A DNA stretch of 64,000 nucleotides from Mesobacillus subterraneus (GCF_023715485.1 NZ_JAMBOF010000006.1:124001-188000), one strand, 5' to 3'. Numbered from the stretch's first letter, positions 50,061 through 59,100 are shown. A program made the numbers and translations. Notes: generated by a model not told the origin, from the sequence alone.

Positions 50061-50972
50061 TTATATTGCTTCCTCAGGAATAAGAGTACTGCTGTCTGTG
50101 CTCGGAACATTTCGTTTTTCAATGTTAATTTCATCAGAAGAATAAATCATTACAACCATTTTTCCATAATAAGTTTTTGCACGGATCAAAATCGGCTGAT
50201 TGTATCTATTTGTGAAGGTGAAATCAGGTCCATACCAACTTACTGTTGCATCTCTTCCTGGCGGGACATAGGGAACCTGCTTGCTATGGGAATAGCGCTC
50301 GAGAATTTTCAAGCCAGACCTGTCAGCAGCGTTGAATAGAGTTGATGACACCTGGCAGATGCCTCCGCCAATTCCTTCCGATAGTTCACCACGTACAATG
50401 ATTGGCGCAGGCTGATAGCCCTTTGATGCTGTCCTTTTGCCTACCACCTTGTTAAAAGAAAATGTTTCTCCCGGAAAGACGACATTGTTATTGATTGCTT
50501 CAGCAGCCAAAGCAATATTATGCGAACGTTCCTGATTGCCGCTATTAAAATAGGTTATGTAATGGCCTATAAGCTTTGTGCGGATATTTGAGATAATCTC
50601 ACTATCAACTTTTGGATGGACAGGCTGTGTTGGGATGTCAATCCTTATAGGTTTGTTCCCAAAGAAGCTGGCAGTGAACTGTTCTTTGAATTTTTCTTGA
50701 TCGAGCATATAGCCGACTTCTTCAGGAATGATTCTTCCGTAATCATCCAAACCAGCATTCGTCGGAGATTTTTTTATTTGCCGTTCAAGCTGGTTGTTTA
50801 AGGTTTCAAGCATTGTATGGTTAAGCAATGGATAGCCGAACCAGGGGATAGAGAAATCCGACCGGTTCACCTCGACCACGGGTTCACCATCCCATATAAT
50901 CGAAATTTTATCATTCTTATCCACAGTGGAGCTTGTAAGGACCAATCCAAGTATCAATAAGAATCTCAACAT
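50061..50972 (-). CDS. VanW family protein
   Basis: A 303-residue secreted or membrane-anchored protein starting at ATG 50972 (GAGAGGTG upstream). After an N-terminal signal-like helix and a roughly 120-residue region, the VanW domain has RSHNIALAAEAINNNVVFPG, ETFSFNKVVGKRT and the diagnostic GIGGGICQVSSTLFNAA. VanW-domain proteins occur in vancomycin-resistance clusters and more widely in spore-formers, with undefined peptidoglycan-related roles. It neighbours a PBP gene on the same strand. Confidence 0.9.
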   Translation of the reverse strand: MLRFLLILGLVLTSSTVDKNDKISIIWDGEPVVEVNRSDFSIPWFGYPLLNHTMLETLNNQLERQIKKSPTNAGLDDYGRIIPEEVGYMLDQEKFKEQFTASFFGNKPIRIDIPTQPVHPKVDSEIISNIRTKLIGHYITYFNSGNQERSHNIALAAEAINNNVVFPGETFSFNKVVGKRTASKGYQPAPIIVRGELSEGIGGGICQVSSTLFNAADRSGLKILERYSHSKQVPYVPPGRDATVSWYGPDFTFTNRYNQPILIRAKTYYGKMVVMIYSSDEINIEKRNVPSTDSSTLIPEEAI

Positions 50973-51118
50973 TTTCACCTCTCAATTTATTATGGTTAAC
51001 CTGGATTAATTTAATGTGCTTTTCGTTTATTGGTTTTTAATGGAAGTGAAAAAAGGAATTTATAAAAATATGCCGAATAAGGAATATTACCTATTGTAGA
51101 GGAGTGAAAAGGTGTAAT

Positions 51119-52249
51119 ATGGTACAGAATCGAAGGGCAGACTTGGATTGGATTAGGATCCTTGCAACTTACGTGGTTTTCCTTTTTCATTGTTCGATGT
51201 TTTTTAATCCCTTTCCCTGGCATGTAAAAAATGAAATTATCAATTCAAGTTATATCCTAGTGTTCAGTTTGTTGGTAGGGACTTGGATTATGCCCATTTT
51301 TTTTGCATTATCGGGAATTAGCACCTATTTCGCGCTAACTAGAAGGACAGGCAAAGTGTTTTTGAAGGAGCGAATAGTGAAGCTTGGGGTTCCACTTTTG
51401 TTTGGAATCCTCATTTTAAGCCCGCCACAAGTTTATATAGAACGTTTGAGTCACCAGCAGTTTTCAGGATCATTCCTTTCCTTCTTACCTAAATATTTTG
51501 ATGGGCTTTATTTGGAAATAGGCGGGACTGGCAATTTTGCTTTTGTTGGGCTTCATTTATGGTATCTCTTTGTTCTTTTTCTTTTTTCCGCAATAACCTT
51601 GCCACTCCTGACTAGAAAAAGGAATAACGTGAAATCCTTTAAGCTCAACCATTATGCGGTAATACTGGTGATCTTGGTTGTCATAGCGCGTTATTTCAAC
51701 TTCGTGAATTTAGGCGGCTGGGGTATACCATATTACTTTGCATTATTCCTGTTTGGCTATTATTTTTTTTCAAATGAATCGTTCAAGGAATTTTTAATGA
51801 TGAATAAAAATACTATTGCGATTCTGGCAGTTAGCATGACCGGTATTTATATAACATGGTTCATGCTAGGGATTCCAAAGATGACCGAATTGACGTTTTT
51901 CTTGTTCACAATCGTCAAAGTAGTAAGCAGTTTGAATAGCATGTTATTTATTTTTTATTTGGCAAATCGTTTTTTGACTCAGGAAAACAATTTTTTCAAC
52001 TATAATTCTGCCTTATCAATGCCGTTTTATGTACTGCACCAGCCGGTAATTGTTATGGTGGGCTTCTTGATTTACCAATTAGACTGGCCAATTGCTGTCA
52101 AACTGGTCTTTTTAATCACCACATCTCTCAGTATGATCTTATTTAGTTACGAATTTTTCATTAAGAAAATTACGGTATTGCGTGTCTTATTTGGCATGAA
52201 GGGAAAGAAGCCCAGCAAAATAGAATTGGATACGGCATTGAAAGGATAA
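51119..52249 (+). CDS. Acyltransferase 3 family membrane protein
   Basis: A 376-residue protein starting at ATG 51119 (AAAAGGTG upstream; GTG 51104 is an alternative). About ten membrane helices; N-terminal RRADLDWIRILATYVVFLFH with the catalytic-type His, and PIFFALSGISTYFALTRRTGK in the next loop. The family O-acylates surface polysaccharides, teichoic acids or peptidoglycan. Substrate unknown. The SMPFYVLHQP near the end is typical of the heparan/OpgC-like branch. Confidence 0.88.
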   Translation: MVQNRRADLDWIRILATYVVFLFHCSMFFNPFPWHVKNEIINSSYILVFSLLVGTWIMPIFFALSGISTYFALTRRTGKVFLKERIVKLGVPLLFGILILSPPQVYIERLSHQQFSGSFLSFLPKYFDGLYLEIGGTGNFAFVGLHLWYLFVLFLFSAITLPLLTRKRNNVKSFKLNHYAVILVILVVIARYFNFVNLGGWGIPYYFALFLFGYYFFSNESFKEFLMMNKNTIAILAVSMTGIYITWFMLGIPKMTELTFFLFTIVKVVSSLNSMLFIFYLANRFLTQENNFFNYNSALSMPFYVLHQPVIVMVGFLIYQLDWPIAVKLVFLITTSLSMILFSYEFFIKKITVLRVLFGMKGKKPSKIELDTALKG

Positions 52250-52343
52250 ATCAGTTTGAATAACGAGGTTATAGCGAAATCCGGACTAAAAAGAACAGGT
52301 AGATGAACTAGGATTATCTATTATAAGTTCAGCTCATGTTAAC

Positions 52344-52374
52344 AACACTCTAGACTTATAGAGTGTTTTTTTCC
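52344..52374 (+). terminator. Terminator after the acyltransferase gene
   Basis: AACACTCTA (52344-52352) and TAGAGTGTT (52359-52367) are followed by a T run. Confidence 0.85.
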
Positions 52375-52382
52375 TTTTTTTA

Positions 52383-52426
52383 TTGAATAATTAGAACTTT
52401 ATGTTATAATTTGTGTAAAATTACAC
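52383..52426 (+). promoter_or_regulatory. Promoter with an operator-like palindrome, target unclear
   Basis: TTGAAT (52383-52388), a 16-base spacer and TATAAT (52405-52410) form a good sigma-A promoter. The inverted repeat GTGTAA-AA-TTACAC (52413-52426) follows at once, where a repressor would sit. The first coding start downstream is 52662, so the leader would be about 240 bases long with no recognised RNA motif. Confidence 0.5.
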
Positions 52427-52614
52427 CACAAAAACATAGTCAACATGATTTTTTAGTGGGAATTGTCTCAATTACTCTCCAAAGTTTTTTATCCTCATTA
52501 GACATCTGCATACATCTTCCTTTAATTTCACAACCGAAATCATTTCTTAACTTTTCTTAAGAAATTATTAAGAAATTAACACCTATCTTTTTGGAAGAGG
52601 TTGGCATATAATTT

Positions 52615-52650
52615 AACTGTATTAATAATAATAGTACACTTAGTACAGTT
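52615..52650 (+). promoter_or_regulatory. Candidate GntR operator upstream of the YtrA-like gene
   Basis: AACTGTA (52615-52621) and TACAGTT (52644-52650) are exact inverted arms. They lie between a TATAAT at 52607-52612 and the ribosome binding site of the GntR gene. Half-sites of this style are used by YtrA-type regulators, so autorepression is likely. Confidence 0.5.
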
Positions 52651-52661
52651 AGGGGGTCATT

Positions 52662-53042
52662 ATGTTTGAGCTTGACCTGAGAAGCCGCAAACCGATTTAC
52701 GAACAGCTTATCGATAAAATGAAAGAGCTGATCATTAATGAAGTGCTCAAACCTGATGAACAATTGCCTTCCGTCCGCCAGCTGGCACAACAGCTGACGA
52801 TAAATCCGAACACAATCCAAAAAGCATACAGGGAGCTGGAATTACAGGGGTTTATTTATTCCCAAAAAGGCAAAGGGAGCTTTGTAAATCCGATAAGTCC
52901 TGGCAAAGATAACGAAAAAATCGAGCAAGTGAAACAGGAGCTGGAAAAATTGCTGCTAGAAGCTTTGTATCTTGGCGTTCAAGCAGATGAACTTCATGCT
53001 CTAATAAAAGATTTAGACGCTTCAAAAGGGGGGGGCAAGTGA
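52662..53042 (+). CDS. YtrA-type GntR regulator
   Basis: A 126-residue protein with the GntR winged helix at the N-terminus (PIYEQLIDKMKELIINEVLK then LPSVRQLAQQLTINPNTIQKAYRELE) and only a short helical tail, as in the YtrA subfamily that controls ABC transporters. ATG 52662 follows AGGGGG. Its stop is one base before the ATPase gene's start, so it opens that operon. Confidence 0.92.
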   Translation: MFELDLRSRKPIYEQLIDKMKELIINEVLKPDEQLPSVRQLAQQLTINPNTIQKAYRELELQGFIYSQKGKGSFVNPISPGKDNEKIEQVKQELEKLLLEALYLGVQADELHALIKDLDASKGGGK

Positions 53043-53043
53043 A

Positions 53044-53943
53044 ATGATTCAAATGAGAGAGATAAATAAAACATTTGAAAAACATCCAGCCATAAATGAT
53101 GTCAATTTAACGATAGAAAAAGGTTCGATCTATGGATTGATTGGGTCAAATGGGGCCGGAAAAACTACTGTCATAAAATTGCTCGCAGGGATTTATAAAC
53201 AGGATTCAGGCGAAGTGCTTCTTAATGGAACATCGATTTATGAAAATGAACAATTGAAAGCAAAGTTATTTTATATATCAGACCAGCCATATTTTTTCCC
53301 GCAATATACAGTCAAACAAATGGCCCAGTTTTATAAAAGTATCTATCCATCCTGGAATGAAAGCAGATTCATCAAACTTGCAGAAGTCTTTGAGTTCAGC
53401 ATGAACAAGAAGATTCAAACTTTCTCAAAAGGAGTCCAGCGGCAGGCAGCGTTTTGGCTGGCTTTATCGGCCATGCCTGAAATCTTGATTCTTGATGAAC
53501 CAATGGATGGCTTGGACCCGGTAGCTAGGAAAAAAGTCAAAAACCTGTTAATACAGGATGTCGCAGACAGGGAAATGACCATTTTAATTTCATCCCATAA
53601 CCTGCGTGAAATCGAGGATATTTGTGATCATATCGGAATTTTACATAACGGCGCACTTCTTCTCGAAAAAGACCTTGATGATCTGAAATCTGATATTCAT
53701 AAGGTACAAGTAGCATACAAGGGTGATCCTCCTGCTTACCTGGAAGATAATTTAAAGGTGCTCCATTGCGAAAAGAGAGGAAGCGTAATGCTTTGTATTA
53801 TCAGAGGCAAAGAAGAGGAGATTGAAGAAAAGATTCGCAAAAGCCAGCCTGTCATCTTCGATTTACTCCCATTGACACTTGAGGAAATATTCATCTATGA
53901 AATGGGGGATATCGGCTATGCAATCAAAAATGTCATTGTTTAA
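53044..53943 (+). CDS. ABC transporter ATP-binding protein, YtrB type
   Basis: A 299-residue ATPase: Walker A GSNGAGKTT, signature-like FSKGVQRQAAFWLAL (an unusual LSGGQ form), Walker B EILILDEPMDGLDP and switch ISSHNLRE. It follows the GntR gene directly and overlaps the permease start by 26 bases. The wording resembles YtrB and BcrA-type ATPases. The substrate is unknown; the Ytr system of B. subtilis affects wall architecture and competence. Confidence 0.9.
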   Translation: MIQMREINKTFEKHPAINDVNLTIEKGSIYGLIGSNGAGKTTVIKLLAGIYKQDSGEVLLNGTSIYENEQLKAKLFYISDQPYFFPQYTVKQMAQFYKSIYPSWNESRFIKLAEVFEFSMNKKIQTFSKGVQRQAAFWLALSAMPEILILDEPMDGLDPVARKKVKNLLIQDVADREMTILISSHNLREIEDICDHIGILHNGALLLEKDLDDLKSDIHKVQVAYKGDPPAYLEDNLKVLHCEKRGSVMLCIIRGKEEEIEEKIRKSQPVIFDLLPLTLEEIFIYEMGDIGYAIKNVIV

Positions 53944-55873
53944 TAGAGAAATGATTCTTCAGGTTGGCAGAAATGTAGGCTGGATCTCGGTCATTTACTT
54001 CCTTGGTTTATTTTTCGTGATTCCGTTAAGAATCATGATGAATTACTCCGGAGATAATTATCAGTATTTTAGACCGATTCACAGCATCTTTGATTTAGAG
54101 TATGGTGTTCAGTTCATGATGTACATTACAGTACCGGTTATTCTCGCTGTATTCCTTTACCGTTTCCTTCACGTAAAGGCGGCTGCAGACTTAATGCACA
54201 GTTTGCCGCTGAAAAGGGGAAAAATCTATCAATTTTATACGCTGACAGGTTTTGCTTATTTAATCCTCCCTGTGATCCTAATTGCTTTGATTTCAATCTT
54301 TATACACAGTGTCTATGATTTAAATCTATACTTTCAGCTAGAAGACGTATGGAGATGGACTGGAACGGTCATTCTCTTTAACGCTGTCTTATATATGGCA
54401 GGAGTGTTTGTTGCCATGGTTACCGGTATTTCAGTGGTACATGGGGTATTAACCTACATTATGCTGCTGTTTCCGGCAGGTTTCACCTTACTGATTATCT
54501 ATAATTTAGGGTTAATGCTTTACGGCTTCCCCAGTGATTACTTTCAGATAAGGAATATCGAAAAACTTTCACCAATAACACATCTTTCACTAATGGAAAG
54601 TCAGAATCTTTCTTTTAAAGGAATATTGATATATTCAGTATTTTTGATCAGCTTTTACATTCTGTCACTCATCCTTTATAAAAGAAGAAAAATTGAAGCA
54701 GCATCTGAAGCAATCGCATTCTTCAGCCTGAAAGTAATCTTTAAATATGGAGTAGCTTTTTGCATGATGCTTCTTGGCGGAATGTATTTCGATGCAATGC
54801 AAAATAAGTTTGGCTGGCTGTTATTTGGCTATGCTGCTGGCGGAACCATTGGTTATTTTGCCGCAGAAATGGTCCTTCAGAAAACCTGGAGAGTCTTTGG
54901 ACATATTCGAGGACTTGGCATTTTCGGTGTTGCAGTGGTCATTTTCGTATTGATTATCCAAGCTTTCGCTCCATACGAAAAAAGAGTTCCAGAGCTTGAA
55001 AAGATAAAGAGTGTCACATATACGAACATGATCTATTCTGGTCTGGATGAGGACCAGGCTGCTAAACCGTTAAAAGAACTTGAAAACATTAAAGCAGTCA
55101 GGAACCTTCATGCAGATATCATTAAAAACGAAAAACGCAATGAATTAGATATGAAGTCAACTGAATTCGCACTCTTTATCTATGAACTAGAATATGGAAC
55201 AAGAATGGTCCGCCAATATTCCATTGACCGACTTGATTACGTAAATCATCTTAAAAAAATTAATGAATCTTTGGAATACAAACATGCCAACAATCCAATT
55301 TTCAAGGTGAAATCTGATGAAGTAGTTTCAATCAGAATCATCAATGGCAGTAAAGACAATAACTTGATTATCTCAGATCCCGATAAAACCAAAGAGGCAA
55401 TGGATATTTTAAAGAAGGAAACCGTAATTGATCCGTACGATTCTGATTACTACCCACGCGGCAATCGATCAACCGTGGAAATTCAAGCAGGTAAGGGTGA
55501 TTATGTCCATACTGAATTGAAACAGTCGTATTCACTCATGATTGCCTGGCTGAAGAATAACGATATGCTAGAGCAAGCCTTGGTTATGCCGGAAGATTTA
55601 GAGTATATCCTAGTGACAAATGAAGCAATAAAAGAAAATCAGTTCAAAGAATTTCCTGAGGCGGAAATTCAGGAGACGCTTGAGGCAAATGAAAACACAC
55701 TTAAATTGACTGATAGAGACGATTTACAAGCGGCTATTGAAAATGCTGGTTACGGATGGTTCAATGAAGAACCCTATACAGCCATTTTCGTCTATAAGTC
55801 CGGAAATCGTAAAGAAATTCGAACCTTCAGCGAGAAGCATGTTCCCGACTTTATTAAAGAACATTTTAAATAA
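53918..55873 (+). CDS. Large ABC-2 type permease with extracytoplasmic C-terminal domain
   Basis: A 651-residue protein starting at ATG 53918 (GGGGGAT upstream). About ten membrane segments fill residues 15-370 and a soluble, charged domain of roughly 280 residues follows (NMIYSGLDEDQAAKPLKELE, VVSIRIINGSKDNNLIIS). Longer than YtrC or YtrD, it could be one large permease replacing both. The late soluble part may be an extracellular sensor or substrate-handling domain. The ATPase at 53044 is its partner. Confidence 0.82.
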   Translation: MQSKMSLFNREMILQVGRNVGWISVIYFLGLFFVIPLRIMMNYSGDNYQYFRPIHSIFDLEYGVQFMMYITVPVILAVFLYRFLHVKAAADLMHSLPLKRGKIYQFYTLTGFAYLILPVILIALISIFIHSVYDLNLYFQLEDVWRWTGTVILFNAVLYMAGVFVAMVTGISVVHGVLTYIMLLFPAGFTLLIIYNLGLMLYGFPSDYFQIRNIEKLSPITHLSLMESQNLSFKGILIYSVFLISFYILSLILYKRRKIEAASEAIAFFSLKVIFKYGVAFCMMLLGGMYFDAMQNKFGWLLFGYAAGGTIGYFAAEMVLQKTWRVFGHIRGLGIFGVAVVIFVLIIQAFAPYEKRVPELEKIKSVTYTNMIYSGLDEDQAAKPLKELENIKAVRNLHADIIKNEKRNELDMKSTEFALFIYELEYGTRMVRQYSIDRLDYVNHLKKINESLEYKHANNPIFKVKSDEVVSIRIINGSKDNNLIISDPDKTKEAMDILKKETVIDPYDSDYYPRGNRSTVEIQAGKGDYVHTELKQSYSLMIAWLKNNDMLEQALVMPEDLEYILVTNEAIKENQFKEFPEAEIQETLEANENTLKLTDRDDLQAAIENAGYGWFNEEPYTAIFVYKSGNRKEIRTFSEKHVPDFIKEHFK

Positions 55874-56063
55874 GGGTTATTTTGCAATGATTGTTCCTGT
55901 TCGGAAAAACAATAATACAGTATTTTAATGGGTTCGACTACTTTTTTGAAGATCCAATATGCAAGAAAGCATTAAAACCATAAAATCTGAAAAGCCAAAT
56001 TGTACTTTTGTTTGTAAAACAAGGAAGTTAGGAACTTAGTAACAAATGCAAGGGGGATGGAAT

Positions 56064-56585
56064 ATGGCTTACATTGACTTTGACGAGCTTTACAGAAAAC
56101 ATGAGAAAAAGCTTTGTCACATCGCATTTAGCATAACGAAAGACAGGCATTTAGCAGAGGACGTAGTTCAGGAAACATTCATCAAGGCTTACAAAAAAAT
56201 CGAAACGATTGAAGACACACAAAAAATCGGTGCATGGCTTGCTGCTATAGCGGGCAGAACAGCAATTGATTATTTGCGAGCGGAAAAAAGAAGAAAATGG
56301 CTGCCTTCCGACCAAAGCTTAATGGAGCAAATATTCAGCGACCAAGACATTATCCACTCGATTGAAAAAGAAGTGGAAATCATTCTCTTCAAAGAGGAAA
56401 TCCAGCATCTTCTCTACATGCTGACCCAAGAATACCAGCAGGTGCTTGTCCTGAGGCTTCAATACGGATTAAAAGAAGATGAGATTGCTTACAAATTGAA
56501 CCTTAAATCTGGAACGGTGAAAACAAGGCTACACCGAGCCCGGAAACAATTAAAAAAGGTCATGACCGAAAAATACCCAGCCTAA
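56064..56585 (+). CDS. ECF RNA polymerase sigma factor without adjacent anti-sigma gene
   Basis: A 173-residue group IV sigma factor starting at ATG 56064 (AAGGGGG upstream). Region 2: DRHLAEDVVQETFIKAYKKI; region 4: QVLVLRLQYGLKEDEIAYKL then SGTVKTRLHRARKQLKK. It lies between two ABC modules. Neither the gene before nor after it encodes an obvious anti-sigma, which is unusual. I could not identify a TGAAAC-type promoter in front of it. Confidence 0.9.
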   Translation: MAYIDFDELYRKHEKKLCHIAFSITKDRHLAEDVVQETFIKAYKKIETIEDTQKIGAWLAAIAGRTAIDYLRAEKRRKWLPSDQSLMEQIFSDQDIIHSIEKEVEIILFKEEIQHLLYMLTQEYQQVLVLRLQYGLKEDEIAYKLNLKSGTVKTRLHRARKQLKKVMTEKYPA

Positions 56586-56598
56586 CATTCCATTTACA

Positions 56599-56632
56599 GG
56601 GCGATTTATTAAACGATCGCCTATTTTTTTTC
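56599..56632 (+). terminator. Terminator after the ECF sigma gene
   Basis: GGCGAT and ATCGCC pair around a ten-base loop and lead into a run of eight Ts. Confidence 0.82.
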
Positions 56633-56691
56633 ATCAATTCCATCTGGAAATTTTTTATATTATTTCAATTTAGTAGAAAAAGAGGTGCTGC

Positions 56692-57390
56692 ATGATTACG
56701 ATAAAAGATATAAGCCACGAATTCGAAATTGGTAAGAAAGGCAACAAAACAATCATCCCTGTTTTAAAGAATGTATCCTTCGAGGTAAACAAGGGTGAGA
56801 TTGTAACCATCGTCGGCCGAAGCGGGTCCGGCAAATCCACATTGTTAAACTTGGTCAGCGGGTTCATAAGACCAAAAAAAGGTGAAATCATAATTAATGG
56901 TGTCGCTATTTCTACCATGAACGAATCTAAATTTGCTGATTTCCGTATTGAGCATCTGGGGTTTATATTCCAAAGCTTTCAGCTTATTCCCAGCATGACT
57001 GCGTATCAAAATGTTGAGCTTCCTCTAATACTAAAGGGAGTTAAGGAGAATGAACGGAAACACAGGACTAATGAAATTTTACAGATGGTTGGATTGTACG
57101 ATTATAAGGACCATTATCCTGGCGAACTCTCAGGAGGCCAACAGCAGCGGGTCAGCATTGCACGTGCGCTTATTGTGAACCCGCCGATCATTCTTGCCGA
57201 TGAACCAACAGGCAGCCTTGATTCTGAGACAGAAGAGGATTTATTAAATTTTATCATTACACTTAACAAAGAATTAGGGATTACTTTTTTAATTATTACC
57301 CACGACGAAAAAGTATCGCAGATAGGACATCGAACGATTGAATTAAGGGATGGTCGTGTTTTAGAGGAGGCATATGCATATGAGGCTTAA
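56692..57390 (+). CDS. ABC transporter ATP-binding protein, YtrE/MacB type
   Basis: A 232-residue ATPase of the LolD/MacB group: Walker A GRSGSGKST, signature ELSGGQQQRVSIARAL, Walker B PPIILADEPTGSLD and switch LIITHDE. It pairs with the FtsX-type permease that follows (overlap of about 11 bases). GAGGTG precedes ATG 56692. In B. subtilis ytrE-ytrF follows ytrABCD; here the ECF gene and a terminator lie between the two halves. Confidence 0.92.
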   Translation: MITIKDISHEFEIGKKGNKTIIPVLKNVSFEVNKGEIVTIVGRSGSGKSTLLNLVSGFIRPKKGEIIINGVAISTMNESKFADFRIEHLGFIFQSFQLIPSMTAYQNVELPLILKGVKENERKHRTNEILQMVGLYDYKDHYPGELSGGQQQRVSIARALIVNPPIILADEPTGSLDSETEEDLLNFIITLNKELGITFLIITHDEKVSQIGHRTIELRDGRVLEEAYAYEA

Positions 57391-58723
57391 AGATCAATTC
57401 CAATTTGTTAGGCAAAATATGAAAAAGAACCGCACAAGACTGTTCATGACAATCCTTGCTACGGCTATGAGTGTAGCATTCCTGATTGTCCTTGCTTCTG
57501 TCGGATTCGGTCTACATAAGTCAATCGTCAAGGAAACATTGGAGAGGCGGATTGTGACAGAGATAGAGGTACCGGGAAAAGAAGACGAAAATGGCGGGTA
57601 CAAACAGCTGACTGATGAAGATATCGCCTACTTCGAAAAGATTATAGATGTCAAAGCGGTAACAAGAAGAAAAAGCCTCCAGGAGTATTTATTCGTGACC
57701 GGGAACCATGAAGTTTTCGCCCAGGCGGTTGTAGCCCATATGCCATCCGAGACCAAAGCCGGACTTGAATTATCGAAGGGGCGTCTCCCAAAGGCAGAAA
57801 ATGAAGTAGTGGTAGGTTATCACTTTGTTGAAGAACTTCATCCAAAGGATGCCAAGGATGATTTATATGATGAACGTGGCCAAATTAAAGACGAGTATCG
57901 CTATAAAGAAGATTTGATAGGGCAAAAGATTTCCATGAACGTCATTAAGCTGGAAGAAGGCAAAGAAGTAAAAGAGCCTATCGAAGTCACAGTAGTTGGA
58001 ATCCGGAAACAGCCAACCAAGGAATGGAATTACGATAATATTGTCTTTGTATCAGAGGGAGTTCTTAAACAGGTGGAAGATTTCACAGGAACTCCGCGGG
58101 GTATTCTGAAAGATTCAAATAATCCTGATGTGGAGGTTCCCAATATCGCTGCCGATCAATATGATCAAGTAAAGGTTTATGCAAAAGATATGGAATCTGT
58201 AAAAAATATCACCAATGAGTTAGAAGCAAATAATTATCCTTCCTACTCAGTGATAAATGAATTAAAGGATGTCAATATGATGTTCACAATCGTAAAGACT
58301 GGCTTGATTTTTATCGGGACAATCGCCATCCTCATCGCATCAATAGGAATATATAATACTATGACAATGGCTGTTACCGAGCGGGCACCTGACATCGGAA
58401 TCATGAAAGCGATTGGAGCAAATCCAAGAACAATCAAGAAAATTTTCTTGCTTGAAAGCAGCTATATTGGTTTGATTGGGGCTACAATTGGGACACTTGT
58501 TGCCTATGGCATTAGTTTTATCGTAAATTTTGGTCTGCCTTTAATCATAAAACAAGCATTTGGAGAAGAGCCACCCGAGGAGCTGACTTTTAGTTACATT
58601 CCGATAACTCTGCCAATCATTAGTTTTCTGATCTGCTATATCGTAACCATTCTTTCTGGTCTTAGACCAGCCCAGCGCGCTACGAAAGTCGATGTTCTTC
58701 AAGCAATGAGAAGAGAAGTATAG
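57380..58723 (+). CDS. FtsX-like ABC permease, YtrF/MacB type
   Basis: A 447-residue protein. Helix 1 lies at about 17-42, then a roughly 230-residue MacB-type extracytoplasmic domain (KAVTRRKSLQEYLFVTG, then ELSKGRLPKAENEVVVGYHF), then three helices in FtsX order near the C-terminus with TVTERAPDIGIMKAIGANPR-like wording and GLRPAQRATKVDVLQAMRRE. It works by mechanotransmission rather than direct transport in this class. ATG 57380 is nine bases after GAGGAGG; ATG 57374 is the alternative. Confidence 0.9.
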   Translation: MRLKDQFQFVRQNMKKNRTRLFMTILATAMSVAFLIVLASVGFGLHKSIVKETLERRIVTEIEVPGKEDENGGYKQLTDEDIAYFEKIIDVKAVTRRKSLQEYLFVTGNHEVFAQAVVAHMPSETKAGLELSKGRLPKAENEVVVGYHFVEELHPKDAKDDLYDERGQIKDEYRYKEDLIGQKISMNVIKLEEGKEVKEPIEVTVVGIRKQPTKEWNYDNIVFVSEGVLKQVEDFTGTPRGILKDSNNPDVEVPNIAADQYDQVKVYAKDMESVKNITNELEANNYPSYSVINELKDVNMMFTIVKTGLIFIGTIAILIASIGIYNTMTMAVTERAPDIGIMKAIGANPRTIKKIFLLESSYIGLIGATIGTLVAYGISFIVNFGLPLIIKQAFGEEPPEELTFSYIPITLPIISFLICYIVTILSGLRPAQRATKVDVLQAMRREV

Positions 58724-58772
58724 AAAGAAATGACAAGAACCAGCCACAGCGCAGGTTTTAGTCATTTCTTTT
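58724..58772 (+). terminator. Terminator after the FtsX-type permease gene
   Basis: AAAGAAATGAC and GTCATTTCTTTT arms enclose an inner AACC/GGTT pair and end in T/C-rich sequence. Confidence 0.75.
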
Positions 58773-58824
58773 CTTTTGGCTCTGTAATAATAGAATGTTG
58801 ATTTCACTGTGATAGAAAAATAAA

Positions 58825-59001
58825 CGGAAAATTTCCGGTTAAATTGGGAAATACCAACGTTTCCCTAAAAATAAGGGGAGTTTTTCCGTATATATTAACC
58901 TAATCTTTAGATTTAGTTATATATAGTGGAGTTAATCGGAATATCTCCGCTTATATCTGCTTCTTAAGCCCCTACTTTATACTTTAGCCGGAATTTCTCC
59001 G
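58825..59001. repeat. Regularly spaced CGGA-N5-TCCG palindromes
   Basis: Four similar short palindromic units occur: CGGAAAATTTCCG (58825-58837), an inverted relative GGGGAGTTTTTCCG (about 58875-58888), CGGAATATCTCCG (58937-58949) and CGGAATTTCTCCG (58989-59001). A looser GGGAAA…TTTCCC pair lies at 58846-58865. They are about 50-60 bases apart in an AT-rich gap without genes (58773-59361). I see no ribosome-supported gene in this gap; a 60-codon frame at 59189 lacks any. Confidence 0.6.
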
Positions 59002-59048
59002 CCTATGAATTCCTATACCTAAGCGAAAAATAAACAAATTATAATAAC

Positions 59049-59077
59049 AGAGCCTTTCTTTTATGAAGGCTCTTTTC
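59049..59077 (+). terminator. Terminator-like hairpin
   Basis: AGAGCCTTTC (59049-59058) and GAAGGCTCT (59065-59073), then TTTT. It overlaps the short dispersed repeat at 59068-59100. Confidence 0.7.
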
Positions 59078-59100
59078 GTAAACATTGTTGCTTTCACAAC
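59068..59100 (-). repeat. Short dispersed repeat, reverse copy
   Basis: GGCTCTTTTCGTAAACATTG and TTGCTTTCACAAC are, read in reverse complement, close to the unit at 46086-46119 and to the degenerate unit at 35816-35847. Confidence 0.55.
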
